Source: Eutrigla gurnardus (taxonomy: Eukaryota; Chordata; Actinopteri; Perciformes; Triglidae). From it: a stretch of 64,000 bases of DNA. The stretch covers positions 9,083,454 to 9,147,453 of the forward strand of contig OY741267.1 in the NCBI GenBank assembly GCA_963514095.1, read 5' to 3'. The notes below the pieces were generated by a model. It was not told where the DNA came from. It did no database searches and worked only from the letters and a program-made list of their open reading frames with translations. Position numbers and translations under genes: made by a program. Each line of letters starts with the position of its first letter. Positions within the stretch are counted from its first letter, which is position 1. Positions 34,131 through 44,622 of the stretch are shown piece after piece.

Positions 34131-34838
34131 GACTGGTTACCTGTCTGTCTCTACATGTCGGCCCTGTGATAAACTGGTTACCTGTCTGTCTCTACATGTC
34201 AGCCCTGTGATAGAGTGGTAACCTGTCTGTCTCTACATGTCAGCCCTGTGATAGACTGGTTACCTGTCTGTCTCTACATGTCAGCCCTGTGATAGACTGG
34301 TTACCTGTCTGTCTCTACATGTCAGCCCTGTGATAGACTGGTTACCTGTCTGTCTCTACATGTCAGCCCTGTGATAGACTGGTTACCTGTCTGTCTCTAC
34401 ATGTCAGCCCTGTGATAGACTGGTTACCTGTCTGTCTCTACATGTCAGCCCTGTGATAGACTGGTAACCTGTCTGTCTCTACATGTCAGCCCTGTGATAG
34501 ACTGGTTACCTGTCTGTCTCTACATGTCAGCCCTGTGATAGACTGGTTACCTGTCTGTCTCTACATGTCAGCCCTGTGATAGACTGGTTACCTGTCTGTC
34601 TCTACATGTCAGCCTTGTGATAGACTGGTAACCTGTCTGTCTCTACATGTCTCCCTGTGATAGACTGGTTACCTGTCTGTCTCTACATGTCAGCCCTGTG
34701 ATAGACTGGTTACCTGTCTGTCTCTACATGTCAGCCCTGTGATAGACTGGCGTCCAGGAGCAGGATAAGCGGATGACAATGGATGAATCGACTTTACAAT
34801 AAAATAAATAGTTTTGAAATAATTGTTTTATGTTATGC
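34131..34838 (+). repeat. SINE-derived 41-bp minisatellite, about 15 units, with tail
   Basis: Nearly homogeneous type-A units (GCCCTGTGATAGACTGGTTAC then CTGTCTGTCTCTACATGTCA) run from 34131 to about 34750, period 41. The end is SINE tail GGATAAGCGGATGACAATGG followed by AATCGACTTTACAATAAAAT. Units are more uniform than in the array at 3021, suggesting recent homogenisation or expansion. Confidence 0.92.
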
Positions 34839-35559
34839 CCATCATAAATGTAATCAATCAGTTGTTTTCATATATTTTTTTATAATAATTAATACATTTG
34901 TTGTCGAAATAACGATGATGATGATGATGATAATATACGTTTTAAAATACCTCTATACGTAACAACTCAAAGTTTTCATTTAGTTTAAAACTATAAAATA
35001 TGAGTTGATTTTATTAGAATAATAGTGAGGTTTTGCTGTGTAGTAGTTGCAGAAGTAATAAGTAATACAATTAGCAGTCGTAATTACAGTATTTGAGGAA
35101 GCAGCATCAGCGGAGGTTTTACGATATCTGCTTCCCTCTGGTGGTCATAATCAGCATCAAACAGAACCCTTAATAATATCACATTATATTAACAAGCATC
35201 TCTCTCTCTCTCTATATATATATATATGGCCTTCTTTTACTGGATTTTAATATCAGAGTCAGAGTGAGCAATGTGAGCTTTATATTTATTTTTCCATGCA
35301 ACTGTATTCCAAATTATTATTGTCATATTGGATTTTGGATGGATTGATAGGTGTACTATATGTACACACGTTTACAACATGTAAAACATTTGTTGACACA
35401 TGTAAAACATTCACAGTAACATTACTTTACTATGAGCCTTAAACAAGAAGGATAAATAAACAGAAATAATATACAGTATGTATGCTGTCACACTGCAGCC
35501 ATAAGAAACATTTCAATTCTTTACTGCAGTAAAGTTACTTATAACACACTCCAAAATAC
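34839..35559. other. AT-rich sequence with short microsatellites
   Basis: A (GAT)n run lies near 34913-34931 and (CT)n followed by (TA)n near 35201-35226. No gene is seen. Confidence 0.5.
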
Positions 35560-35830
35560 TCCACTACTAGTAAAAGTCCTGTATCACAAACCTTACTGAA
35601 GGAAAAGTATATAGATGTAGTAAAAGTAAGATAATTCATTGTGAAGGAAAATGGCAGTCTTTCTGTTATATATGTGTAACATTATGATGTTTCTAAAGCT
35701 GAAGATAAATGTAGTGCAGTAAAAAGTATTTACACCTGAGGTGAAGCAGAGTAGACATATCAAGTTACATAGAATGGAAGTACTCAACTGAAGTACAAGT
35801 ACTTCTAATTTGTATTTTGCACAGTTCTTG
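35560..35830 (-). repeat. AAGTACTTGT-type dispersed repeat, inverted
   Basis: AGTAAAAGTCCTGTATCAC, GTGCAGTAAAAAGTATTTAC and AACTGAAGTACAAGTACTTC are the reverse-strand words of the repeat at 30935. Confidence 0.55.
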
Positions 35831-36183
35831 ACTCACTGTATTTAGTTCAATTCCACCACTGTGCACAACGCTCAAATGTTCTAAGTCTATCATATCTTAC
35901 ATTTGGAGCGATAATGTATACATGATGCTGATATAAAAGATCAACTTTGATATGCTGTGTCTGTGAATGAACATTTTCCACCTATTCCATTATCAAGTCT
36001 GATTTAAGGTGAAAAATAAGAGGTCAAACCCACAAATGCTGCACCAGGACACCGAACAGACAAACAAGGTCCAACAAGCTCTCGTTGACCTAAACTCACC
36101 TGTACGTCAAAACGCTTTCCAAGCACCTTCCCTGGACAACGATTTTTCCAGTGAGGGAAGAAGTACTGAGATCATTATTTTTG

Positions 36184-37462
36184 ATCAGAGATTGTGTTCC
36201 AACTACTACTAGCCTCCCTGGTAAAGTCTACTCCAAGGTGCTGGAAAGGAGGGTTCGGCCAACAGTCGAACTTCTGATTGAAGAGGAACAATGTGGGTTC
36301 CATCCTGGCCGTTGAACAACGGACCAGCTCTTTACTCTCGCAAGGATCCTGGAGGGGGCCTGGGAATATGCCCATCCAGTCTACATGTGTTTTGTTGACT
36401 TGGAGAAGGCGTACGACGGGGTACCCTGGGGTATTTTGTGGGAGGTGCTGCGGGAGTATGGGGTAAGGGGGTCACTTCTTAGGGCCAGCCAATCTCTGTA
36501 CTCCCAAAGCGAGAGCTTTGTAAGTCAAACTTGTTTCCAGTGAGGGTTGGCCTCCGCCAGGGCTGCACTTTGTTACCAATCCTGTTTGTGATATTCATGG
36601 ACAGGATATTGAGGGATAGTCGGGGGGAGGAGGGTTTGCAATTTCGTGTGCTGCAGATCGCATCGCTACTTTTTGCAGATGATGTGGTCCTGCTGGCATC
36701 ATCGGTCTGTGACCTCCAGCACTCACTGGAACGATTCACAGTGGAATTTGAGGGGGCCAGGATGAGGATCAGCACCTCTAAATCTGAGACCATGGTGCTC
36801 AGCAGGAAACTGGTGGATTGCCTGCTCCGGGTAGGGAATGAGTCCTTACCCCAAGTGAAGGAGTTCAAGTACCTCGGGTACTGTTCGTGAGTGAGGGGAC
36901 AATGGAACATGAGATTGGCCGGAGAATCAGAGCAGTGGGGGTGGTATTGCATTCGCTGTACTGCTCCACTGTGAGGAAAAGAGAGCTGAGTCGGAAGGCA
37001 AAGCTCTACCTGTCAATCTTTGTTCCTACCTTCACCATCTTCATGAGGGATGGGTCATGACTGAAAGAACTAGATCAAGGGTACAAGCGACCGAAATGAG
37101 TTTCGGGTGGCTGGCGTCTCACTAGAGAGCGATAGGGTGAGAAGCTCAGTCATCCGTGAGGGACTTGGAGTAGACCTGTTGCTCCTTTGCGTCGAAAGGA
37201 GACAGCTGAGGTGGTTTGGGCCTCTAGTAAGGATGCCCCATGGGCGCCACCCCAGGGAGCTGTTCCAGGCGCGATCAACTGGGAGGAGGCCATGGGGAAT
37301 ACCCAGGACAAAGTGGAGAGATTATCTCCACACTGGCCTAGGAATGCCTCGGGATCCCCCAGTCAGAGTTGGCTGATGTGGCCCGGGAAAGGGAAGTTTG
37401 GGGTCCCCTGCTAAAGCTGCTGCCCCGTGACCCGACACTGGATAAGCGGTTGAAGATGAGAG
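36184..37462 (+). pseudogene. RTE-like LINE, RT to 3' end, 5'-truncated
   Basis: Read on the plus strand, the order is EEQCGFHPGR, YVCFVDLEKAYDG-like residues, VRVGLRQGCTL, LLFADDVVLLAS, LPQVKEFKYLG and later QLRWFGPLVRMPHGRHP, then a 3' end with CCGTGACCCGACACTGGATA and AGCGGTTGAAGATGAG. FADD is the RT catalytic motif. Stops (for example in GR*TTDQL) and frame changes at about 36480-36530 and 36890 break the frame. RTE-like assignment rests on these motifs. It is 5'-truncated near 36184. Confidence 0.75.
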
Positions 37463-37479
37463 ATTATATATATATATCC

Positions 37480-37746
37480 ATCCACTGTCTACCGCTTATC
37501 CTGTATTCAGGTTCGCAGGGGGGCTGGAGCTGATCCTAGCTGTCGTTGGGTGAAGGCAGGGTACACCCTGGACAGGTCGCCAGTCTATCACAGGGCTGAC
37601 ATGTAGAGACAAACAACCATTCACTCTCACATTCACACCTACGGGCAATTTAGAGGCATCAATGAACCTATCCCCATCCTGCATGTCTTTGGACTGTGGG
37701 AGGAAGCCAGAGAACCCAGAGAGAACCCACGCTCACATGGGGAGAA
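37480..37746 (-). mobile_element. Unexpanded SINE, source form of the 41-bp minisatellite
   Basis: Read on the minus strand it contains GTGTGAATGTGAGAGTGAAT, GTCTCTACATGTCAGCCCTG, TGATAGACTGGCGACCTGTC, CAGGGTGTACCCTGCCTTCA and ends GGATAAGCGGTAGACAGTGG. The core is present once. The tRNA-like head seen in the 15602 copy is missing, so this copy is truncated at its 5' end near 37746. Confidence 0.8.
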
Positions 37747-37921
37747 GATTAAAGTTAACCATAATCAAATAGGAGCCACAGAACATTTGATCAAGAAAGA
37801 AAATATTAGGATTAGATTAAAATAAAACTGTAAGGTAACACATTTTCTTCTACACATGGAAGTGATTGGAAAACCTGATTTCAATTATTTAGATGGGTGA
37901 GTGAATAATTTTCGCAATAAA

Positions 37922-38810
37922 GTGTATATACACACAAGTCTCTGCCCAGATGGACGTGCCCAGAAAACCTCCTGAGGGAGGCGTCCAGGAGGCATCCTAA
38001 TCGGTGTCCAAACCACCTCAGCTGGCTCCTCGCTTGTATCTTGTTCTTTAGGTCACTACCCAAAGCTCACAACCATATGTGAGGGTTGGGTCATAGACTG
38101 ACTGGTAATCTCATGACGCCGCACCAATCCGCCTGTCATCCACCTGCCTGACTCTCATTCCAGCCACTTCACACTCGACTGCAAACTGTCCCATCACGTG
38201 CTGAAGGCCCTGGCCCTATGAAGCCAACAGAACTACATCGTCTGAGAATAGCAGGGATGGAATTCTGAGGTTCCAAAACCAGACACTCTCCTCACCTTGG
38301 CTGGGCCTTGAGATCCTGTCAATGAATATCACAAACAGGTATGGGAGACAAGGGAGAACCATTGCTGGGTCCAACACCGACTGAGAACAAGTTTTACTTG
38401 ACTGTGTCAAGATAATTGGACACAACTTGTACTTTGTTCAAACAATGATCTTATGGCTCATAGCAACGTCCCGTATTCCCTCAGTGCCCCCAACAAGATT
38501 TCCTGGGGGACACGGTCGAAAACCTTCTTCAAATCCACAAAGTAGATTGGTTGAGCAAATTCCCATGACCCCTCAAGTAACCCTGCCAGGGTAAAGAGTT
38601 GGTCCACTGTTCCACGGCCTGGACGGAATCCGCATTGTTCCTCCTAAATCCTAGGTTTGACAGTTGGCCAGCCTCCTTTCCAGCACCCTAGAGTAAACCT
38701 TCCCACGGAGGCTGAGCAGTGTGATTCCTCCATAATTTGAGAACACACACTATCAGAGTCTGCCACTCCACAGGCACTGAACCTGACACTCCACGCTACA
38801 TTAAAGGGAT
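37922..38810 (-). pseudogene. RTE-like LINE, RT and C-terminal part
   Basis: On the minus strand I read EEQCGFRPGRGTVDQLFTLA, YFVDLKKVFDRVPQEIL, LFVIFIDRISR, LLFSDDVVLLAS and, further on, QLRWFGHRLGCLLDASLR. The order matches the plus-strand element at 36184. The usual FADD is FSDD here. Several shifts and internal deletions exist. Its upstream part continues at 40585-40985, beyond the TTAA foldback element. Confidence 0.75.
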
Positions 38811-40338
38811 TGTTCGGAATTTTGGACATAATACCTATTTTCCAAGTCAGCCGGTGTGTTCGAGACGTCTGGAGACGTTTTCAAGAGATTTCATTCAGTT
38901 CTTCTAGTTGCCGAGTTCGTTTGTGCTATGGCTAGCGCAAGTCAATGGTTCTAGTTAGCATGGCATTAAAAACACTCATACCGACTCCACAGTGCACCTG
39001 AGGCAAATCAATTAAAACACTAGACTGTCGATGTACATATCTGTGTTGATAGAATGTTTGAAATAAAACAAACCTTGCATTTTTAAGGATTTATGTCTCA
39101 GCAGCAGCAGCAGCGTGTCATACTTCCTAGTAGGCTATTGGAGCGGCGGACTGATATCACCTAGCACTTATAAGTTACCAGTTCTATAATAGTTTGTTTA
39201 CCTGCTGTCATTGCTACAGACGCAGAGTAGCCTGCAGTGCTAGTTTCTTCAATCTCACAGAAATGGCCACTTTTGGAGAATATACTGAAACTTTGACTCT
39301 GATGAGGAGTTTTTTTCCACCCAAACCAAAGGGCAAATGCTCAAAGGGCAAACCGTGAACGAGCGTCTGTGGAGACCGAGATAGCCCCCGCTGGAGCTGA
39401 GAACCGGGACCGAACAAACGGAGACTGGTGGTGCCAGGAGGGAATCCCCCGCAACGCGTCCGAGGGTTTACGATTCTCCGGACGGAGGAGAGGTACGGGT
39501 TCGCGGTGCGTAACTGTGGGTTGGCTGGGCCGTGGGCTGCCCGGTGTTTGCGTGAGGTCCAAGCGCTTTTCACCCAGGTCTGAGGGCATAAGGCCCGACA
39601 ATTCGGCCCGGTTTGATTGCCTATTTACGGGCAGTATTTCGGGCGGCGCGTCTTAGAGTTTTGAGTCCGACGGAGAGTCCACATGTGTGGATTCGCGTTG
39701 CCGTGTGCTGCCCGGTGTTTGTGTGAGGTCCAAGTACTTTTCAGACAGCCTTGGGGGCATAAGGGCCGACAATTCGGCGGTGTTCAGGTGTGTATTTACC
39801 GGAGGGATTCCCTGCAACGCCTCCGAGGGTTTACGGTTCTCCGGACGGAGCAGAGGTTCGGGTTCGCGATGCGTAATTGTGGGTTCGCGGGGCCGTGTGC
39901 TGCCCGGTGTTTGAGTGAGCTCCGAGGGCTTTTCAGACAGCCTTGGGGGCTTAAGGGCCGACAAATCGGCGGTGTTCAGGTCTGTATTTACCGGCTGGAT
40001 TCCGAGCAGCGCAAAGTAAAATTCCGTAAAATTCCGCTGCTGCTGAGAAACTAGTCCCTAAAAAAATGGATGATTCATGCGATGCAAGGTTAGTTTTGTT
40101 TCAAATATTATTCTATCAACACAGATATGTACATCAACAGTCTACTGTTTTAATTGATTTGCCTCGGGTGCACTGTGGAGTGGGCAAGACCACAAGAACC
40201 ATTGACTTGCGCTAGCCATAGCACAAGCGAAATCGGCAACTAGAAGAACGGAATGAAATGTCTTGAAAACGTCTCCAGATGTCTCGAACAAACCGGCTGA
40301 GTTGGAAAACAGGTCAAAATTCTGAACTATCCCTTTAA
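38811..40338. mobile_element. TTAA-target foldback element with about 290-bp inverted ends
   Basis: TTAA at 38811-38814 and 40335-40338 flank AGGGAT ... ATCCCT. The two ends are inverted copies for roughly 290 bases (left about 38815-39105, right about 40045-40334), sharing GGAGACGTTTTCAAGA, TTGTGCTATGGCTAGCGCAA and TGATGTACATATCTGTGTTG. The centre (39340-40060) is GC-rich and internally repeated. No transposase is present. The TTAA site suggests mobilisation by a piggyBac- or Kolobok-type transposase; which one is undetermined. Confidence 0.8.
39440..40015. repeat. GC-rich internal tandem repeats of the foldback element
   Basis: TGCTGCCCGGTGTTTG-like words recur at about 39536, 39708 and 39900, and GAGGGTTTACG.TTCTCCGGACGGAG at about 39464 and 39826. 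Units are about 170-190 bases; the middle one lacks the CTCCGGACGG part. The 95-123 codon frames across it are in different frames in each unit and are not supported as genes. Confidence 0.75.
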
Positions 40339-40378
40339 AGAGCCTCAGTGGTCGCTGAGGCACTGAGGCTCTTTAAAG

Positions 40379-40584
40379 GTTCTAGTTAGCATGGCATTAA
40401 AAACACTCATACCGACTCCACAGTGCACCTGAGGCAAATCAATTAAAACACTAGACTGTCGATGTACATATCTGTGTTGATAGAATGTTTGAAATAAAAC
40501 CAACCTTGCATTTTTAAGGATTTATGTCTCAGCAGCAGCAGCAGCGTGTCATACTTCCTAGTAGGCTATTGGAGCGGCGGACTG
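40379..40584. repeat. About 206-bp direct copy of the foldback element's left arm
   Basis: The sequence from GGTTCTAGTTAGCATGGC to TTGGAGCGGCGGACTG is nearly identical to 38947-39152, with one clear base change (AAACCAACC against AAACAAACC). It begins 40 bases past the right end of the element, after a hairpin. Confidence 0.9.
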
Positions 40585-40985
40585 CATTCCTTTTGGCCGT
40601 CCAGTACCTGTCTGCTTCTTACCGAGACCCCTGGGCTAACCAAGCCCGAAGCGCCTCCTTTTTCGGTCTGATGGCTTCTCTCATCACTGGTGTCCACCAG
40701 CAGGTTTTGAGATTGCCACCTCGACAGGCAACGATAACCTTCCGGCCACAGCTCCTTATGGCCAGGTCTTTTCGGTATCTTCCCCCTCCATCTGACCAAA
40801 CTCCCCACCAGGTGGTGATCGGTGGACAGCTCTGCTCCTCTCTTCACCTGAGTGTCCAAAACATACAGCCGCAGATCTGCCGATACGACTACAAAGTCGA
40901 TCATGGATCTTTGGCATAGGGTGCTCTGGGAACAGGTACACTTATGAGCAACCATATGGTCGAACATGGTGTTTGTATTAAAAGT
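40585..40985 (-). pseudogene. RTE-like LINE, endonuclease end
   Basis: The minus-strand frame includes SMIDFVVVSADLRLYVLDTQ and VKRGAELSTDHHLV. This is the C-terminal end of an AP-type endonuclease domain, with the DHH catalytic signature. Sequence just downstream reads ALRAWLAQGS-like in another frame. Together with 37922-38810 it is one LINE copy split by the TTAA element, with roughly 400 bases of the intervening coding region missing. Confidence 0.75.
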
Positions 40986-41004
40986 CCATGACATGACATG
41001 ATAT

Positions 41005-41125
41005 AAAATATATAGTGCAGCTATAGGAATAAAATATAAATTAAATAGGGTAGCTATAAGTAAAAATATAAAATATATAGGATAGCTATAAGTATAAAAT
41101 ATAAAATATATAATGTAGTTCATGA
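41005..41125. repeat. GCTATAGGAATAAAATATAAA minisatellite, left part
   Basis: Units of the type GTGCAGCTATAGGAATAAAA and TAGCTATAAGTATAAAATAT, about 40 bases. The same units reappear at 42826-43055. Confidence 0.75.
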
Positions 41126-41162
41126 GTGTCTGGTGGTTGCAAGATGGTATTAAATAGTGTTC

Positions 41163-41425
41163 TCTTGTTAAATGGTAAATGGCCTCATTTATATAGCGCT
41201 TTTGTCCAAAGCGCTTTACAGGAATGACTGACATTCACCCATTCATACACACACACCGCTGGCGGAGTCAACCACACAGGGCGACAGCCAGCTCGTCAGG
41301 AGCAATTAGGGTGAGGTGTCTTGGTCAGGGACACCAGGCACTCAGCTAGGAGGAGCCGGGGATCGAACTGGCAATCTTGCGGTTACCAGCCAACCCGCTC
41401 TACCTTCTGAGCTAAACCCCCTCTT
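41163..41425 (-). mobile_element. tRNA-derived SINE
   Basis: Read on the minus strand the head is GGTTTAGCTCAGAAGGTAGA followed by AGTTCGATCCCCGGCTCC, good A- and B-box matches of a tRNA-derived promoter. The far end has TAAATGGCCTCATTTATATA and AGCGCTTTTGTCCAAAGCGC, a common fish SINE/dispersed-repeat end. It is a different family from the SINE at 15602. It is not a functional tRNA: no proper cloverleaf or acceptor stem was found. Confidence 0.75.
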
Positions 41426-41489
41426 TTTTCTTGTTCCCATCCCCAGATTGAATGTGATTGGCATAATAGCCCGATTGTTATAGATATAC

Positions 41490-41935
41490 TAAGAATGAAG
41501 CAGCTAGGACCCAAATGCAGATGAAGGTAAAAAAGGTTTATTTAAAAAATGTCCAAACTCAGGAAGGCTACAAGGGCAAAAACACTATACAAAAAAGTAG
41601 CAAGATAATCCACAGATACACAGAACTCACAAACAGTAATCCAGAAAAACACCAGGAGACACAGGCAGGACAGATCAGGTGGTGGGTATACATCCGGGGA
41701 TACAACCCAGCAAAGACAGAAAGGAAACACAGAGACGAAATACATCAGGGATGATTCGGTCAACGAGAGACCGGTGTGGAAATACAAGGCCAGGGTGAGG
41801 TGATTGGGGAGAACAAGAGGCAAGGCTGATGAGACAATGAGACACAGCTGGGGGACAGAAAAAGGGACAACACAAGGCAGAAGGACTACAAAATAAGACA
41901 GGAAATCAACACTACAAAAACCCAGTCATGACGCC
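41490..41935. repeat. Dispersed repeat of unknown class
   Basis: CAGCTAGGACCCAAATGCAG, GTTTATTTAAAAAATGTCC and a run of ACAAGGCAGAAGG, GACACAGCTGGGGGACAG to AAAACCCAGTCATGACG have the look of a dispersed fish repeat (LTR- or hAT-like), but no termini or target duplications were fixed. The frames on both strands are not convincing genes. Confidence 0.35.
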
Positions 41936-41959
41936 GATTGGCTTAGGAGATTCCATCCT

Positions 41960-42780
41960 TCGTATTAGTTTTTTTTTATCTAGTCAAGACCAAGTTGCCT
42001 TTCCTTCTGGGGAAGGGCTCCCCCACCCAAGACCTTACCATCACCCTTGACAACTCTGTGGTTGCCCCCACCCAGACTCCAAGGAACCTGGGTGTTACAC
42101 TTGATGACCAACTCTCCCTTACCTCCAACATTTCTGCAACAATCGGATGTTGCAGATACATGTTGCACAACATCAGGAGGATATGTCATCTTCTAACCCA
42201 GATGGCGGCACAGGTTCTGGTCCAGGCTCTTGTCATCTCAGGCCTAGACTACTGCAACACCCTCCTGGCTGATCTGTCTGCACATGCCCTCCAACCTCTG
42301 CAGCTCATCCAGAATGCAGTAGCTCGATTGGCTTCAACCTACCTAAGTTATCTCACACTACACCACTCCTCCGCTCCCCTGACTGGCTTCCTGTAGCTGC
42401 CTGCATCTGCTTCAAGAAAGTAGTACTTGTTTCTCATGCTACTAATGGCTCAGGCCCAGCTTACATCCAGGACATAATTAAACCCTACACCCCAACTCAC
42501 CCACTCCGCTCTGCATCGGCAAATCAGCTTGTTGCTCCCTCACTGCGAGGGACAACTAAACACTCGACTAAGTCGCGGCTGTTTACTGTTCTGGCTCCCA
42601 AATGGCGGAAGGAGCTCCCGATCGACATCCGGACAGCAGGATCTTACACATCTTCTGAATGCATCTCTTTCAACTGCACCTCTTCTTAAGAAGATGATGG
42701 TTAATTTAAATTAATTAGAAATCATTAATAAATAATTATTGCACTTACATACTGCACTTATATGTAGCACTTTGTTGTTT
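41960..42780 (+). pseudogene. L2/CR1-like LINE, C-terminal part
   Basis: The frame 41995-42396 contains RNLGVTLDDQLS, RICHLLTQMAAQVLVQALVI and LDYCNTLLADLS, and after a shift near 42390 the sequence continues PAYIQDIIKPY and APKWRKELP. These are the conserved post-RT blocks of L2/CR1 elements. It is 5'-truncated and inserted between two parts of the GCTATAGGAATAAAA minisatellite. Confidence 0.8.
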
Positions 42781-42825
42781 GTCTTATTTGAAGCCACCGC
42801 ACTTACTTACTCAAAGTTCAGCTAT

Positions 42826-43055
42826 ATGTATAAAATATAAAATACATAGTGCAGCTATAGGAATAAAATATAAAATATACAGTGTAGCTGTATGAATAAA
42901 AAATACAGTGTAGCTATAGGAATAAAATATATACAAATACAGTGTAGCTGTATGAATAAAATATAAAATATACAGTGTAGCTGTATGAATAAAAAATACA
43001 GTGTAGCTATAGGAATAAAATATATACTGCAGTTTTAAGTATAAAATATAAAATA
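42826..43055. repeat. GCTATAGGAATAAAATATAAA minisatellite, right part
   Basis: About six units of CAGTGTAGCTGTATGAATAA and CAGTGTAGCTATAGGAATAA type. It continues the array at 41005. Confidence 0.8.
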
Positions 43056-43891
43056 AGAAGGTACAATACAAACGTTAGTTTGTATGTAATGCTAACGCTA
43101 CCTGTGTGTTATTTACATGGCCTCTCTTAGCTTTGAAAGTGTTACGAAGCTAGTTGCGAGCTAATGTAGTTTGATGGTTGTTATCTGATTTATCTCATCT
43201 TTGAACGGACGTTTGACGTAGCGATGTAGCTTACATGTGTGTTGAGAATGTAAACAGTTCCAAACAGGTGAAACATGGATTGACACACTGTTTTTAGCAT
43301 TTTGTTGGAGACTCCCTCTCACCGGTGACTTCAGCTGGATTCAGACAGACTTTCATGGGGAGCTCGTGTTGTTGCCCTGGACTACAGCAACCACATCAAA
43401 AGATCAGCCAAGAGAAAAGATGATGGCTCTGTTCCGTTTGTTGTGTGACAAGTCCTTCTATCATTTTAGGTCATAAACTTACAGTTGCATTGTTTTCTTT
43501 GTGTAATGAAAATAAAACACATGCATGAACTGATCAGAGGTCCGGAAATCCCTCCGGTGATCTTAAAATAAATAATGAACAGTTCCTTATGCAGAACATA
43601 AATGTGAAAGAAATAAACATTGGTATTGCAATGCACTACACTCACTACTCTAGGGAGGAAACCTTTTTATCGTCTTTGTTTGTTTGTTTGTTTATTTGGA
43701 TCGCCTTTAGCTTCAGTGTAGCTAGAAGCTATTCTTCCAGGAGTCTCCTGCAGTTTTATGTTGTGACAACACAATTTACACAATCACATTAAACACAATA
43801 CTTAAACATTAAATATTACTTCATGCAAAATACAATTATAACTGATGCAATTAAACATTACACGACTTCGAATTAATCTATATCTAAAGAA
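43056..43891. other. No gene recognised
   Basis: No supported gene. AATAAAACACATG near 43510 resembles a polyadenylation site but no upstream exon was found. A (TTTG)n stretch lies near 43676-43692. Confidence 0.4.
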
Positions 43892-44622
43892 TCAGTGATA
43901 AGAAAAGCCCATGCAAAATAATTTTTTATACACAGTAAAAGGTGTCTTAGTTGTTATGACATTCTGTAAGAAAACCATTAGTGAGTACACAAATCTATTT
44001 TTAACTTCTAACCAGGAAAGGCTTTCATGCATTTTACTGACATTTGACCTTAACCCACATGAAAAAGCTACACATGCAGCTTTATTCTGTATCAATTGTA
44101 GTTTTTAATATTACCTATTGAAATGCCAGACCAAACCACAGAGCAGTAATCCAGGTGTGAAAAAAACAGGGCCTAAATTACTTCAACTGTTTGTCTTGTT
44201 AATTTTACACACCTTTTAATAACGGACAGTGTTGCCCATTTTAGTAACCAGTCTCTGTATGTGTTTGTCCCAATTATCAATGATAACCCCTAATAGTTCA
44301 GCCTCTTCTCCTTGTTCTACTCAAGTTTGATTTTTGCTAAGATCAAGTTTTGGTTTGGAACATAAAGAATAATTAGTTCCAGCCACCAGACTAGTTGTTT
44401 TAGATACATTTAAGATAAGTTTGTTACTGCTGATCCAGTCTACTACTGACTGTAACTCTTAATTTAAATCACCAACATTTGTTTCTGCTTAATATATAGT
44501 GGAATCATCAGCGAACATTAAAATACTTGCTTTGTCTAGTACAGAGGGAAGATCATTGGTAAAGATTGTGTAGAGGAGTGGCCCAAGACATTGTCCTTGT
44601 GGATCTGGGTAGTGAGCACTTA
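43892..44622 (-). pseudogene. Rex/CR1-like LINE fragment
   Basis: On the minus strand the frame 44692-44489 contains PDPQGQCLGPLLYTIFTNDL and LMFADDSTIY, the RT motif pair GxPQG...LGPLL and FADD. Further on, 44095-43892 gives MIQNKAACVAF and MHESLSWLEVKNRF, a CR1/Rex-type C-terminal block. Stops separate the two. The upstream part is lost at the Tc1 element beginning at 44623. Confidence 0.7.

Noticed and set aside
41360..41425. Functional tRNA on the minus strand
   Set aside because: Good A and B boxes but no complete cloverleaf, and it is joined to a SINE body.
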